Assembly: GCF_007748195.1 (NCBI RefSeq)
Contig: NZ_CP037920.1
Coordinates: 6,291,800 to 6,355,799, forward strand
Direction of reading: 5' to 3'
DNA: 64,000 bases
From: Gimesia aquarii
GTDB taxonomy: Bacteria; Planctomycetota; Planctomycetia; Planctomycetales; Planctomycetaceae
Shown: one piece after another, positions 9,145 through 19,673 of the stretch
Position numbering within the stretch: position 1 is the stretch's first letter
Layout of the letters: the number at the start of each line of letters is the position of its first letter
The notes under the pieces: generated by a model
Seen by the model: the letters and a program-made list of their open reading frames with translations, nothing else
Told to the model about the DNA's origin: nothing
Database searches by the model: none
Position numbers and translations under genes: made by a program

Positions 9145-12100
9145 TCAAGCCGCCTCTGAATCACTATCAGACGAATTTGACTGCTTGAAGTTTCCATCTT
9201 CAGTGATGTCATCAAATCGTACTGACATCCGCTTGGAAACTCCCGATTGCTCCATTGTAACTCCATAGAGAACATTTCCAACAGTCATAGACCGCTTATT
9301 ATGCGTGATCATGATGAACTGCGTTGTTTCTTTGAAGTCGTCAATCAGCCCGGCATAACGCTCGACATTCGCTTCATCCAAAGCAGCGTCCACTTCGTCC
9401 AAAATACAGAATGGACTGGGACGACTACGGAAAATCGACATTAAAAGCGCGACTGCCGTTAATGTTTTTTCACCACCACTCAGCAATGTCAACCCTCGTA
9501 ACTCTTTTCCCGGCGGACGGGCTACGATTTCAATTCCGCACTCCAGAATATCTTCCGGATCTTCCAGAATGATATCGGCCTCGCCTCCTCCAAACAGCTT
9601 GCGAAATATTTCTTGGAAATGGATACGAATGACTTCAAAAGTATCTACAAATAAACGCCTGCTTTCCGTATTGATTCGACGAATGATTTCTTCTAAAGCA
9701 GACTTTGCTTCGTCCAAATCATCCAGCTGTGACTTCATGTAGTCAAAACGGCATTCCAGTTCATCCAGATCTTTAAGGCTATCTGAGTTAATACTACCCA
9801 TCATTTTTATTTTGCGTCGTAGACGATTAACTTGCGCTTCGATTTCCGGTCGAATTTCGAGGTAGAGATCGATATTAAAACCGGGTTGAATAGATTCTCT
9901 CTCCTGTTCAACGAGTTCACTCTCGACCTGTTCATTGATTTCATCAACACTCGACTGTTGCTCGACCTCGCTTTGCAAAGCAAGAGGTTCAGATTGATTG
10001 TCAAGTTCGGTTATAGAATCACTCTGCTTTGAATTTTTCTCGGTTTCCTCTTCCAGGTATTGCTTTAGAACTGACTCTCCCGAAGTAACAATCTCTTCTA
10101 ATGAGAGTTGATATTCTTCCTCGATTCGGTCACTTAGAGAACTGATTTGATGTTCGATATCTCGGGTCTTGATTTCTTCTTCGTGTTTCTTTTCACTCAG
10201 TTCACGCCGCTCTTTGCGAACTGTTGCTTCTTCAGAACTTAACTGCTTTTTGAGTTGTCGTTTTTGCTCACGTAGTGAGATGAAATTACTCGCCTGCTCT
10301 TGTAATACATCCTGTAATAAAAACTGTTCATCCAAATTAGCACGAGTGTTTAAAATATGCAGTTTAATTTGTGAGTTTTTTTCCAGTGATAATTCATAAC
10401 GACGATTGGATTCTTCCTGTTGTTGTTGTCGTTGTTCAAACTCCAACCTTAAACGACCAAAACGTTGCTCCAACCCGGTTAACCGTTCTTCATGCGTTGC
10501 TAATTCCAGTTGTCTTGAATTTTGCTGTTCTTTGAGCTCCTGAACTTCGCACTGCTTATTTAGTAAAACGGATTCATCCTGCTGAATTAATAAGTTCAAA
10601 TTTTCCAGTTTTTCTTCTGTCGTTTGCTTCTCAAATAACACTGCTTCTGATTCGGAATGTAACTTCAGAGTGTGACTTTCCAGGTCTTCCAGATCATTTC
10701 GAACAGTCGTTAACTCTTCGTTTAACTGCGCCAGATTATGTGTGGCTGCTGCTTTCGCCGCCTTTTCCGTAGAGAGCGTTTCTGACGCTTCTTGCATTTT
10801 TTCTTGCCAGGAACTTCGTTCTGAATCAACAGCCGACAGTAACTCATCTAATTTTTCGAGAGCAGACTCATTCTCGCTTAGGGTCCGATCAATTCGAATC
10901 AAATCGTTTTTCAGTTTTCGCAATTCGCTCTTACGAGTGAATAGCGCCGACTCGCTACGTACTGCACCAACAAAAACGGATTGATTTTCTTCGATCAATT
11001 CACCTTGAAGTGTGACAAACCGGCAATTGTGCCCTTCCATACGCGACAGATTTACTGCAGTCTCTAATGAGTCAACAATCCACGTATCAGCCAACAGTAT
11101 CTGGGCAAGTAATTTGTTTTCTTCTGTGAGATTAACTAACTGATCGGCACGATAAATCACACCACGATGTGATGATAAATCTGAAATGACCTGATTTGGT
11201 TCCGTATGAAAAGACTCGGTATTTGTGGCATTTCCTTCTACAGAAAACCCATTCACGGCTGACATTGGCTGATCATTCTCATTTTTTAGAGAAGGCTGGG
11301 TAATAAACCCAACCCGGCCAGAAATAGAATATTTCCCTTCTTTCAAAAACTGGTAGAGTGGCTCAAACTCTTTGATCACTAATAATTGAGACCGAATTCC
11401 CAAGGCAACTTCCAAGAGAGCCGCTTGTTCCAAATCTACATCCAAAAGATCAGCAACGCTGCCAAGAATCGTGTTCCACGGCGAATGGTTTGAAGTCTGT
11501 GCACGATTCAAAATTTCCTTGACACCGATACTGATTCCCTCTTGCCGACGTTCAAGGTCTTCTAAGACACTCCTGCGTGCCTGATACGCACTACGCTTTT
11601 CACGAAGATCTGAGAGTTGTTGTGTTTTTTGATCTTGCTCGCTTAAGAAAGACTGTTGTTTTTCATCAACTTCCGACAGGCATTGTGCAAACTCAGCGAC
11701 TTTTTCTCCAGCAATTCGAAATTGAACCTCGCATTGCTCAACCTCAGATTGTGCTTCCTGAATTTTGGCTTCCAGTTGCACACGTTTCTCATTTGACTTC
11801 AGGCTTGAAGTATTGAATGTCTCCAGTTGTGTCTTTACAGAAAAAAGTTTGTTATCCAGAGCCAGAGACTGCTTGGTCAGCTCATGAACAAGCTGTTGTT
11901 TTTGTTGAACTTGTTCATTGGCCGCATCCAATTCTTCGGTCACAGCTATGATTTTTGCATGAATTTCTTCCAGGTTCTGGCGTTGAAGCTGAAACTCAGA
12001 TTCAGACTTGTTTTTTTCGTTCGTAACGGCTTCCAGATCATTTTGAATCTCCGATGTTCTTTTCGCCATCAGGATTCTCTGTTTACGTAATCGAATTATT

Positions 12101-13047
12101 TCGGCTTCAAATTCCTGTTTACGTTCGAGTTGGTGTTCTATCGATGTTTGATTTCCCGCAATCCCTTCTCGATGTGAAGCAAGTTTTTTCTCAACCGTTC
12201 TTACTTGATCTTCAATTTCTGCAATCTCTAAATCTATCGCTGACAGTTTGTCTTCGTACGTTTGATATTCGGCGTTCAGTTCATCAAGACGTTTTTGATT
12301 CTCATCGATTCTTTCCTGAATGGAAGATTGCTGTGTAGTCAGGTGTCGCCAGTCATCTGCTGCCATCCCCATCCATAACTTGCGAAGCTCGGTGGAAGCT
12401 TCGCGGTATTTCGCTGCTTTAGAAGCCTGGCTTCGAGTTGAGTTCAGTTGTGCTTCTACCTCATCGACAATATCTGTGAGTCTGAGTATATTCTGGCCAA
12501 CTCGTTCCAATTTTCGTTCAGCGTCAATCTTTCTCGATTTATAGCGACTGATGCCGGCAGCTTCTTCAAATACAACACGACGCGTAGCCGCATTTGCCTG
12601 TAAAATCTGATCAACACGCCCCTGTTCAATAATACTGTAGGCAGACGTCGCCGCACCGGTGCCCATGAATAAATCACGGATATCTTTGAGTCGTACCGGA
12701 TTTCGATTAAGCAGATATTCTGAATCGCCGTTTTTCCATAACCTGCGGCCGATATGCACTTCCTGCGCATCAATATCCAGAAAACCATCTTGGTTGTGAA
12801 AGGTCAAAGTGGCTTCCGCATAGGCATTCGCCTTACGACCTTTTGAACCATTAAAGATGACATCGGTCATATCCTTGCCGCGCAGGCTTTTGGGGCTCTG
12901 GTCTCCCAGAACCCACTTAATGCCATCTACGACATTGCTCTTACCACTCCCGTTAGGACCAACGACGCAAGTGATGCCATCCGAAAATTCAAATATGGTC
13001 CGGTCGGCAAAACTCTTAAAGCCGAACAGTTCCAATGACTTCAGCAT
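9145..13047 (-). CDS. smc: Chromosome partition protein SMC
   Basis: This SMC ATPase of 1300 residues acts in chromosome condensation and segregation, normally as a dimer with ScpA/ScpB. Walker [21 protein letters not shown] lies at about residues 32-51. Two long coiled-coil arms flank a hinge near 500-690 ([20 protein letters not shown]). The ABC signature [14 protein letters not shown] and Walker [15 protein letters not shown] are near the C-terminus. A glutamate- and serine-rich stretch at about 995-1050 in the second arm is an unusual low-complexity insert and makes the protein longer than the usual 1180-1200 residues. The ATG at 13047 is preferred over the adjacent in-frame GTG at 13050; AAGG lies upstream. 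MoaC follows on the same strand. Confidence 0.97.
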   Translation of the reverse strand: MLKSLELFGFKSFADRTIFEFSDGITCVVGPNGSGKSNVVDGIKWVLGDQSPKSLRGKDMTDVIFNGSKGRKANAYAEATLTFHNQDGFLDIDAQEVHIGRRLWKNGDSEYLLNRNPVRLKDIRDLFMGTGAATSAYSIIEQGRVDQILQANAATRRVVFEEAAGISRYKSRKIDAERKLERVGQNILRLTDIVDEVEAQLNSTRSQASKAAKYREASTELRKLWMGMAADDWRHLTTQQSSIQERIDENQKRLDELNAEYQTYEDKLSAIDLEIAEIEDQVRTVEKKLASHREGIAGNQTSIEHQLERKQEFEAEIIRLRKQRILMAKRTSEIQNDLEAVTNEKNKSESEFQLQRQNLEEIHAKIIAVTEELDAANEQVQQKQQLVHELTKQSLALDNKLFSVKTQLETFNTSSLKSNEKRVQLEAKIQEAQSEVEQCEVQFRIAGEKVAEFAQCLSEVDEKQQSFLSEQDQKTQQLSDLREKRSAYQARRSVLEDLERRQEGISIGVKEILNRAQTSNHSPWNTILGSVADLLDVDLEQAALLEVALGIRSQLLVIKEFEPLYQFLKEGKYSISGRVGFITQPSLKNENDQPMSAVNGFSVEGNATNTESFHTEPNQVISDLSSHRGVIYRADQLVNLTEENKLLAQILLADTWIVDSLETAVNLSRMEGHNCRFVTLQGELIEENQSVFVGAVRSESALFTRKSELRKLKNDLIRIDRTLSENESALEKLDELLSAVDSERSSWQEKMQEASETLSTEKAAKAAATHNLAQLNEELTTVRNDLEDLESHTLKLHSESEAVLFEKQTTEEKLENLNLLIQQDESVLLNKQCEVQELKEQQNSRQLELATHEERLTGLEQRFGRLRLEFEQRQQQQEESNRRYELSLEKNSQIKLHILNTRANLDEQFLLQDVLQEQASNFISLREQKRQLKKQLSSEEATVRKERRELSEKKHEEEIKTRDIEHQISSLSDRIEEEYQLSLEEIVTSGESVLKQYLEEETEKNSKQSDSITELDNQSEPLALQSEVEQQSSVDEINEQVESELVEQERESIQPGFNIDLYLEIRPEIEAQVNRLRRKIKMMGSINSDSLKDLDELECRFDYMKSQLDDLDEAKSALEEIIRRINTESRRLFVDTFEVIRIHFQEIFRKLFGGGEADIILEDPEDILECGIEIVARPPGKELRGLTLLSGGEKTLTAVALLMSIFRSRPSPFCILDEVDAALDEANVERYAGLIDDFKETTQFIMITHNKRSMTVGNVLYGVTMEQSGVSKRMSVRFDDITEDGNFKQSNSSDSDSEAA

Positions 13048-13147
13048 CACTTAACCTTATACGTAAAAACAGACGATGGGTGTCTGACTTCGAATCGACA
13101 AACAGGAATCAAAAGTAACAGATCTTGAATTGAGATATAGAAGGAGA

Positions 13148-15160
13148 TTATTTGTTGAAATACCGAAACCAGTCTTTAAATGTGCTCTGTTTGATGAATT
13201 TTCCATCATCGTCTGATGACTTGGACTTTCGTGAATCAGACAAAGTCACTTCTCCTATTTCTGAAGAGTCAGCAGATGATTTCGAGCTTGTCTTTTTCCG
13301 AGGTGCTCCAGAATGAAATATGTTGGGAACCATATTCTCGTTACCTACGCGGGCACTCTTTTTCTTTTTAGATTTGGAAGATTTCATTTCACCTGACTTC
13401 AAAGCCATGAGAGCATCTTCTTCAACGGGACGATAATAGAGGCGACCACCTTCCGGTAAAGCATCAATTTCGACTTGCCCTTCGATATTCCCCTGTTGAT
13501 GCGCCTGTAAGATCATTTGAGCAATATCGGGATAACTAGCTCCCATTTCTACTGCTGTACGAATCACAACGGCAATATTTTTAGATACTTTCTTCCGTTG
13601 GTCTTTCTCACCAACAGCGTACTTACTAACAATCAATTGATCGACACCAGGCGCGCCTGTAATTAACACATCACCCGCTCGTACAGCGATAGGAACTCGA
13701 AACTCCTGCTGAGAACCAAAGAGTACAACTTCGGGATGTTTTCGATGAGTGATATGGACCATGGGACCACCATTCTTCGGAGCACCCTCTTTTTGATTTG
13801 GATCGTCTTGAGACGGCGACTCTAATTCAGTTTGTAAAACATGCAACATGAATTGCCCATTCATATCTTCTCCACGAATGAATGGATCATTTTTATCCAG
13901 TGTCCAGAGCGCGCGAAACGCGCCATAACGGGTTTCTGCGCTGGTCATACTCATCAATTCACGTAAATAAATGTGTGCCTCTGGTTCATCAATGGCAGAC
14001 ATTGCTGCTAACGCATACACGCGAAACGCAGGTTCCTCTCTGGCAGCCTCCGCCAAATCTTTAAGGCCTGATCCATCATCCAGATAGGCCAAGGCGACAG
14101 CCGCATGGAAACGAACTTCTAACAAGGGGCTTTTTAACGCAGATTTGAGAATGGGAATCGATTTTTTACCAATCGCTTCTAATTGAATCGCCGCTCTTTC
14201 CGACAGCTCCGGAATTTTGATTTCTTCTGTCAGCCTTTGCATCCGCACCCGTTGTGCCACATCAGTTTCTCGAAATGCAATTTTTCGTACGACTTGCAAA
14301 TACCGTGAATCATTGTGTTTGTAACGGGGCTTCAGTTTCAGCACGACTTTTTTATCAGTCTTTGCTTCGGCTAGAGGTTCCTCAATTCCATATCGATCAA
14401 AGTGGTGAAATCGTCCACCAATTCGATCGGCAATACGCATCGCATTTCGAATACTCTTAAAATCATTACGCAGGTATAAAGCCAGATTTCGGTCTTCTGT
14501 GACCGATACTCCCCCCGCGAGGATGCGACCACGGCGCAAGATCCCAGCGACCGCTTTTTTACGGTCTTCATTTGAGATCGGAGGAATTAAAATAGAGCCC
14601 CGCGCCTTGGCTAGAATGTGACCTTTCAAGAGACCACGGCCTTGAATCATCGCCTGTTCTGCAAGGTAGGATTCCATTAACCAACCCCCTTCCAGACTGG
14701 TTGCTTCACTATTTCCAGGCAGATAAACTTCAACATCAAACTTTTCTCCTTTTCGAATCAAAGGAGGTAAATATGCTTTAACAATAACTAGTGCCGTCGA
14801 AGGACTTCGTAAGATGTGGTTTGGATTTTTCACATTCCGACGACGCATTTCTCGAAGTAATGCTTCACGATGAACCGAAGGAGGAGGATTACCGCCTGTC
14901 CCTTTCAATCCAGTGACCAGACCAACACCTTCCAGGGCAATCAGGTTTTTACCGGTAATTTGTGTGTAATCTCCGATGAAGGGAGTCTCCACTTTGGTCT
15001 CAGCAAAGTCTTCTATCTCAGAGGTTTCCTCATCAGGGCTCTGCGAGCGCAGGCTGGCAGGATGCAGCCAGTCTGATGGACTCAAATTGAGTTTTTGACA
15101 ACCGGAAATCCCGGCTGCTACCACGAGTACGATTACGAACAAGTTGACAGAGCTTTTCAC
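13148..15160 (-). CDS. FlgI (flagellar P-ring)-like lipoprotein with HEAT-like repeats
   Basis: The protein resembles FlgI, the P-ring subunit, over two blocks. The N-terminal block has LEGVGLVTGLKGTGGNPPPS, TALVIVKAYLPPLIRKGEKF and SEATSLEGGWLMESYL. The C-terminal block includes VRAGDVLITG and AVVIRTAVEMGASYPDIAQM. Between them, about residues 310-430, are HEAT-like helical repeats (RFHAAVALAYLDDGSGLKDL and the following lines), which ordinary FlgI lacks. Starting at GTG 15160 gives a 20-residue lipoprotein signal ending GISGC, with Cys21 as the lipidation site; the ATG at 15247 would put 30 extra residues before it. The tail is rich in Lys and Ser. No other classical flagellar gene is adjacent except the small rod-like ORF 9 kb away. 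Confidence 0.72.
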   Translation of the reverse strand: MKSSVNLFVIVLVVAAGISGCQKLNLSPSDWLHPASLRSQSPDEETSEIEDFAETKVETPFIGDYTQITGKNLIALEGVGLVTGLKGTGGNPPPSVHREALLREMRRRNVKNPNHILRSPSTALVIVKAYLPPLIRKGEKFDVEVYLPGNSEATSLEGGWLMESYLAEQAMIQGRGLLKGHILAKARGSILIPPISNEDRKKAVAGILRRGRILAGGVSVTEDRNLALYLRNDFKSIRNAMRIADRIGGRFHHFDRYGIEEPLAEAKTDKKVVLKLKPRYKHNDSRYLQVVRKIAFRETDVAQRVRMQRLTEEIKIPELSERAAIQLEAIGKKSIPILKSALKSPLLEVRFHAAVALAYLDDGSGLKDLAEAAREEPAFRVYALAAMSAIDEPEAHIYLRELMSMTSAETRYGAFRALWTLDKNDPFIRGEDMNGQFMLHVLQTELESPSQDDPNQKEGAPKNGGPMVHITHRKHPEVVLFGSQQEFRVPIAVRAGDVLITGAPGVDQLIVSKYAVGEKDQRKKVSKNIAVVIRTAVEMGASYPDIAQMILQAHQQGNIEGQVEIDALPEGGRLYYRPVEEDALMALKSGEMKSSKSKKKKSARVGNENMVPNIFHSGAPRKKTSSKSSADSSEIGEVTLSDSRKSKSSDDDGKFIKQSTFKDWFRYFNK

Positions 15161-15622
15161 AGCACGACCCCGTTTGTGAGAGAAATAGTCATTTTCGAAT
15201 GGCAGCTTTTCTACTGAAATCATCTTCGGACAGCATTCGATCATCAAACGGCCAGGAATTAATACAAAACCTGCCCTTTTCAGTTGAACGACTGAAAATA
15301 AATTGAGTGATCAAACATTGCCAGAACTGACAAAGCAGAAAACCTGAAGAGAAATTGAGATATGAGTTGAGAGAGATAATTGTGGAGCGGGAGCTTAGTT
15401 CATGGTAAAGATCTGGTCAATACCATTTTTGTCCCGATGATTCTCACTCTCACATGTGAAAAAAACTCTTCGATTTTATACGGAAAATGGAAAACCCTCT
15501 CATCGAATCCAATTCAAAAACCGGTTTCATTCCATTGTGAGCTGATTCGTGTATGATTGAACGCAGAAATCACGTTCAAGCTACTCCGACACTTAAATCG
15601 AAATTCTGAAAGCAGTTAGCAG
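15161..15622. other. Intergenic region upstream of pyrF
   Basis: These 462 bases lie between the FlgI-like start (minus) and pyrF (plus), so both promoters should be here. About 87 bases at 15161-15247 could be coding if the FlgI-like protein starts at the upstream ATG. I see no other open frame with family resemblance, no clear RNA gene and no confident sigma-70 boxes. Confidence 0.45.
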
Positions 15623-16564
15623 ATGCACCACTTTTCCGATCGTTTAAACGCAGCCATCCAGAATAAAAAAACACCGGCACTCGTCGGTCTTGACCCCCGC
15701 TTTGATTGGCTTCCCGCCGAAATTGTCCGTTCTGCAGAATCTCGACATGCAACAAAAGCAGAAATCGTCGCGGCCGCGTTTGAAGAATTCTGTTTCCGCA
15801 TGATCGATGTTGTCGCGCCGCTGGTTCCCGCAGTGAAACCACAGGCGGCATTCTTCGAGGAATGGGGGCCCACAGGTTGTGCGGCCCTGCAACGAATTAT
15901 CAAGAAAGCGCGCAGTGCAGGATTAGTCGTCATTTGTGACGCCAAACGAGGCGACATCGGCTCAACCGCGGAAGCGTATGCGCGAGGTTATCTCGCTGGA
16001 GAGAACCCAGAGAGCGCCATCTGGGCTGCCGACTGTCTGACCGTCAATCCTTATCTCGGCAGTGACACATTAGAACCGTTTGTGAATGTCGCCACCGAAC
16101 GCGGGGCCGGAATCTATGTGCTGGTCCGTACCAGTAATCCTGGTGCAGGAACGTTTCAGGATCGAAAAACCGATGGAACAAGCCTTTATGAATGTGTCGC
16201 AGGGGTTGTTGAAGAACTCGCTTTGAAAACAAAGGGAGCAGGCAATTATGGCGCCATCGGTGCCGTCGTCGGTGCGACGTATCCTGAAGAGTTAAGCCAG
16301 CTCCGCTCTCTCATGCCACACACACCTCTTTTGGTTCCCGGTTATGGAAGTCAGGGCGCAGGAGCCGGTGATGTGGCGGGAGCCTTTGACGAGGGAGGGC
16401 TTGGAGCGATTATTAACAGTTCCCGTGGTATTAACTTCGCGATCCGCAAATCTCCCTACTCAGAAAAATTCTCGCCTGCAGAATGGGAGCAGGCGGCCGA
16501 AGCAGCCACTCATGATATGATTTCAGATTTAGCCACACACACTCCCGCTGGTAATTTACAATGA
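15623..16564 (+). CDS. pyrF: Orotidine 5'-phosphate decarboxylase (type 2)
   Basis: PyrF removes CO2 from OMP to make UMP, the last step of de novo pyrimidine synthesis. The 313-residue length and the motif [17 protein letters not shown] (105-121, with the catalytic D-K-D array) place it in the longer type-2 group. The N-terminal [11 protein letters not shown] and the C-terminal [16 protein letters not shown] with [10 protein letters not shown] (phosphate binding) also fit. The ATG at 15623 has no strong Shine-Dalgarno but reads directly into the family N-terminus. Its stop overlaps the next start by four bases (ATGA), indicating translational coupling to the glycosylase gene. Confidence 0.96.
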   Translation: MHHFSDRLNAAIQNKKTPALVGLDPRFDWLPAEIVRSAESRHATKAEIVAAAFEEFCFRMIDVVAPLVPAVKPQAAFFEEWGPTGCAALQRIIKKARSAGLVVICDAKRGDIGSTAEAYARGYLAGENPESAIWAADCLTVNPYLGSDTLEPFVNVATERGAGIYVLVRTSNPGAGTFQDRKTDGTSLYECVAGVVEELALKTKGAGNYGAIGAVVGATYPEELSQLRSLMPHTPLLVPGYGSQGAGAGDVAGAFDEGGLGAIINSSRGINFAIRKSPYSEKFSPAEWEQAAEAATHDMISDLATHTPAGNLQ

Positions 16565-17196
16565 ACAATTACGTAGCGACTTTCAAAAAAGCCTCAACGC
16601 ACTTGAAAAAAGCAGACCCGCGTTTGAAGACGGTGATTGAGTCGATTGGCCCCTGCCCGCTCAAACCGTATCGCTATCGTTTTGCATTACTGCTGCGCTC
16701 GATTGTCTCGCAACAAATTTCGACCTCGGCAGCCCGCACCATCTATAAACGTCTGCACGCACTCTCAGGAAAAGGGCAACCAACGGCAGAAAAAATCATT
16801 CGCCTTTCTCATGAGGAATTACGATCAGTCGGTTTGTCCAACCAGAAAGCCACCTACGTGCATCATCTCGCAGAAATGGTGTTGGAAAACAATGTGCGTC
16901 TGCACAAAATGCATCTCATGTCTGATGCAGAGGTCACTGAAGAATTGATTCAAGTCAAAGGGATCGGTAACTGGACCGCACAGATGTTTTTGATGTTTGG
17001 TCTCTGTCGCCCTGATATCTTCCCGCACGATGACCTGGGAATCCAAAATGGCATTCAAGTGATATATGAACTCAAGACACGTCCCGACAAGCAGACCTGT
17101 ATTGAAATTGCCGAACGCTGGCAACCTTACCGTACGGTCGCCAGTTGGTACTGTTGGCGCTGTCTGGAAATGGAAACTCCCGATGGTCCCTGGTAA
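16561..17196 (+). CDS. DNA-3-methyladenine glycosylase II (AlkA-type, HhH-GPD)
   Basis: This 211-residue base-excision repair glycosylase removes alkylated purines from DNA. The helix-hairpin-helix is [15 protein letters not shown] (132-146). The GPD-type aspartate is in [11 protein letters not shown], where Asp158 is the expected catalytic residue. [15 protein letters not shown] (47-61) is the usual first helix. It lacks the N-terminal beta domain and Ada-linked region of the longer E. coli AlkA, which fits the short MPG-II subgroup of bacteria. It overlaps pyrF by four bases, so it is cotranscribed. Confidence 0.92.
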   Translation: MNNYVATFKKASTHLKKADPRLKTVIESIGPCPLKPYRYRFALLLRSIVSQQISTSAARTIYKRLHALSGKGQPTAEKIIRLSHEELRSVGLSNQKATYVHHLAEMVLENNVRLHKMHLMSDAEVTEELIQVKGIGNWTAQMFLMFGLCRPDIFPHDDLGIQNGIQVIYELKTRPDKQTCIEIAERWQPYRTVASWYCWRCLEMETPDGPW

Positions 17197-17241
17197 CATT
17201 ACATCTAATCATTAAACATTGCATTCACGATCGAACGCACC

Positions 17242-18243
17242 ATGCAGAAATCCTTTCGCTGCTATCAAGTTAACAAACAGGAACCAAAGGAAATCATCGC
17301 CGGAGTTCACTCGGCAGCCCATGATGCATTACCCCCAGGCCAAGTAACAATTCGCGTCGTCTATTCTTCAATCAATTATAAAGATGCACTGGCGGCTACC
17401 GGACATCCGGGAGTCGTCAGAAAATTTCCTCATGTCCCTGGTATCGATGCAGCTGGCATCGTGGAGCAATCGGACTCTGATCAGTTTACAGTCGGTCAGC
17501 CTGTTGTTGTGACAAGCTACGAACTCGGCGTTGACCGCTGGGGAGGCTGGTCTGAATTCATACGCGTTCAACCCGAATGGATTATCCCTCTGACTGAAAA
17601 ACTTACGCTTAAAGAATCGATGATTCTAGGTACGGCTGGTCTGACCGCAGCCATGTGCGTCAGTAGCCTCCTGCAGCATGAAATCAGCGTTGATTCAGGT
17701 AATATCCTCGTCACGGGAGCATCGGGAGGCGTCGGTTCCTTCGCGGTTTCCTTACTGAATCGACTCAGCTATCAGGTAACAGCCGTCTCAGGCAAAGCGT
17801 CGATGCATGATCGACTGATTGAGCTTGGTGCCAAACAGGTCATTGATCGTAGTGCCGTCGATACAGGTTCCAAGAAACCACTACTCAAAACCCAATGGCC
17901 GGCTGCCATTGATACAGTCGGTGGTTCCCTCTTGAGCCATCTCATCCGCTCGATAGAGCATCAAGGTTGTGTCGCCGCTTGTGGAAATGCCGGTGGGGCC
18001 GAACTCGATTTAACCGTGTTCCCATTCATCCTGCGGGGTGTGACGCTCGACGGCATTGACTCTTCCTGGTACCCCATCGCAAAACGAACCGCACTGTGGC
18101 AGAAACTCGCAACCGACTGGAAACTGCCTGACCTCGAATCGCGCGCCAAGACGATCACCCTCGATCAAATTCAAGAAACCGTTGGCAGTCTGCTTGAAGG
18201 TCGCCACCAGGAACGAACAATCATTCAAATCGGCGATGAGTAG
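17242..18243 (+). CDS. YhdH/YhfP-family quinone oxidoreductase (zinc-free MDR)
   Basis: This 333-residue medium-chain reductase is of the YhdH type; the E. coli member reduces acrylyl-CoA with NADPH. SSINYKDALAATG (about 50-62), HVPGIDAAGIV, and the Rossmann loop VTGASGGVGSFAVSLLNRL (about 157-175) are typical. No structural zinc cysteine cluster or catalytic Cys/His pair is seen, as expected for the quinone oxidoreductase branch. It follows the glycosylase by 45 bases on the same strand and is closed by a hairpin. Substrate unknown; crotonyl- or acrylyl-type enoyl thioesters are the family expectation. Confidence 0.9.
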   Translation: MQKSFRCYQVNKQEPKEIIAGVHSAAHDALPPGQVTIRVVYSSINYKDALAATGHPGVVRKFPHVPGIDAAGIVEQSDSDQFTVGQPVVVTSYELGVDRWGGWSEFIRVQPEWIIPLTEKLTLKESMILGTAGLTAAMCVSSLLQHEISVDSGNILVTGASGGVGSFAVSLLNRLSYQVTAVSGKASMHDRLIELGAKQVIDRSAVDTGSKKPLLKTQWPAAIDTVGGSLLSHLIRSIEHQGCVAACGNAGGAELDLTVFPFILRGVTLDGIDSSWYPIAKRTALWQKLATDWKLPDLESRAKTITLDQIQETVGSLLEGRHQERTIIQIGDE

Positions 18244-18249
18244 TCGACA

Positions 18250-18285
18250 TAAAAAAAGGCCACTCAATTCTGAATGGCCTCATTT
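18250..18285. terminator. Bidirectional rho-independent terminator
   Basis: A near-perfect inverted repeat, AGGCCACTCA / TGAATGGCCT (18257-18280, one mismatch), is preceded by seven A and followed by CATTTAT. It lies between convergent genes. On the minus strand the A-run becomes the T-run that follows the aldolase gene; the plus-strand T tract is weaker. Confidence 0.8.
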
Positions 18286-18307
18286 ATGAATACAGACTCT
18301 ATGATGC

Positions 18308-19105
18308 TTAATACCGAGCCAAATCGGCGGTTTCTGCTTTCAAGTTCAAGCCGCTGACGATCCGTTGTGCCTCATTCACCATGAATTTGACTTCACTACC
18401 ACAGGCGATAAAGCGCCAACCTTCTTCAATCCGCTGTTCGACCGCTTCGATCGTCTGCACATGTAAGCCAACCGGTGTACCCGTTTTCTTACCTGTGGCC
18501 AGGATTTTCTGTAATTGCTCCTCCAGTTCATCAGGCGAAGGATGCAAGCCCGTCTTTTTGCTCATCTGAAAAGTCAGATCATTGGGACCAACAAAAATTG
18601 CGTCAACGCCAGGCAAACTGTAAATCGCTTCCGCGTTTTCCACTCCTTCTGGTGATTCTGTTTGAAGAATCACCAGAATTTCATCATTGGCGTGTTTATA
18701 ATAATCGCCGGCAGTCGCATCGAAATTCATCGCATGTAACACGCCACCGACAGAGCGATTCCCTTCAGGCGGATACTTCACTGCATCGATGACAGTCTTT
18801 GCTTGTTCAACGGTGTTAATCATGGGTGCGATGATTCCGTGAGCACCAGCGTCCAGAGCCCGTTTAATCAATTCATATTTTCCTAAGGGAACTCGTGCTA
18901 AAGGCACACAGCCTGCATCCGCAATGGCACCGAATAATAATCCTGCTTGTGACCAGTCAATAGGAGAATGCTCCATATCAACCGTGAGCCAGGGAAATCC
19001 TACGCGTGCCATCAAACGGGTCATCATCACATCCCCTGATGAGAGCCATGTTCCCACCTGAGGTTTTCCTGCACTTAACGCCGCCTTGACCGGATTCTTT
19101 TTCAT
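18308..19105 (-). CDS. HpcH/HpaI-family aldolase (2-dehydro-3-deoxyglucarate aldolase-like)
   Basis: This 265-residue TIM-barrel class II aldolase cleaves or makes 2-keto-3-deoxy acids with a divalent metal and pyruvate. Motifs are VGTWLSSGD-type lead, [12 protein letters not shown] (about 35-46), [20 protein letters not shown] (50-97 region), the metal-binding glutamate in [15 protein letters not shown], and the family signature [15 protein letters not shown]. It is followed on the same strand by the cupin gene upstream and lies beside an enolase-superfamily gene, which suggests sugar-acid or aromatic-acid catabolism. The exact substrate is not readable. Confidence 0.9.
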   Translation of the reverse strand: MKKNPVKAALSAGKPQVGTWLSSGDVMMTRLMARVGFPWLTVDMEHSPIDWSQAGLLFGAIADAGCVPLARVPLGKYELIKRALDAGAHGIIAPMINTVEQAKTVIDAVKYPPEGNRSVGGVLHAMNFDATAGDYYKHANDEILVILQTESPEGVENAEAIYSLPGVDAIFVGPNDLTFQMSKKTGLHPSPDELEEQLQKILATGKKTGTPVGLHVQTIEAVEQRIEEGWRFIACGSEVKFMVNEAQRIVSGLNLKAETADLARY

Positions 19106-19168
19106 CAGTCTGAACTTCTTTCCTGAAATCTATTTTAAAATGGTAAATTGCTGAAATCGCTTTACGAT

Positions 19169-19516
19169 TCATCTATTCTCGACAGGCTCATAGTGGATTG
19201 CAAGCCAAACGGTTTCCTGATCCGCAGCCGTTGCTTCGACGCGGTGCCGACAATGCGCGGGAATGTTCACTGCATCACCGGGAACCAGCGTCCGGCCTGC
19301 TTCAGATTCTCCTTCAAATCGTAATACCGCAGAGCCCGACAATAAAACTACCCATTCTGCCTGTTCCTGATCATACCACTCACCGGCAGGAGTCGCCTGT
19401 CCTGTCGACACGATCTTTTCGACACGAAATGAGGAACCACAAAACAGTTCCTCAAACACTTCCGTTGTGGGTGGTGTCTTAAATGGAGTGAATAGATTAA
19501 AAATCTCAGGAACCAT
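19169..19516 (-). CDS. Small cupin-domain protein
   Basis: This single-domain cupin has 115 residues. The first cupin motif region is EWVVLLSGSAVLRFEGES and the second is PGDAVNIPAHCRHRVEA, with HCRHR providing part of a metal-binding set. The usual first-motif histidines are not clear, so metal binding is uncertain. The ATG at 19516 has AGGAG nearby. It lies 63 bases before the aldolase start on the same strand, so the two are likely cotranscribed. Such cupins are often sugar isomerases, oxygenases or sensors. Function here unknown. Confidence 0.8.
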   Translation of the reverse strand: MVPEIFNLFTPFKTPPTTEVFEELFCGSSFRVEKIVSTGQATPAGEWYDQEQAEWVVLLSGSAVLRFEGESEAGRTLVPGDAVNIPAHCRHRVEATAADQETVWLAIHYEPVENR

Positions 19517-19673
19517 CGTTATTTCTCCTGTCTGGTATCGTGCAACTTCTACTTTACGTTAGCATTCTCATAACAACAAGCCTCCGGAATTATGCACCTG
19601 CTTGCTGCTCAAGTTAACAACTGGTAGCATAAATAGTCTCTGCGACTGATCCCACCTTTGAACGGAGAGTTCT

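Noticed and set aside
13148-15160. A flagellar operon around the FlgI-like gene
   Set aside because: Neighbours are SMC and pyrF; no fli, flg or flh gene is adjacent, so the gene does not mark an operon.
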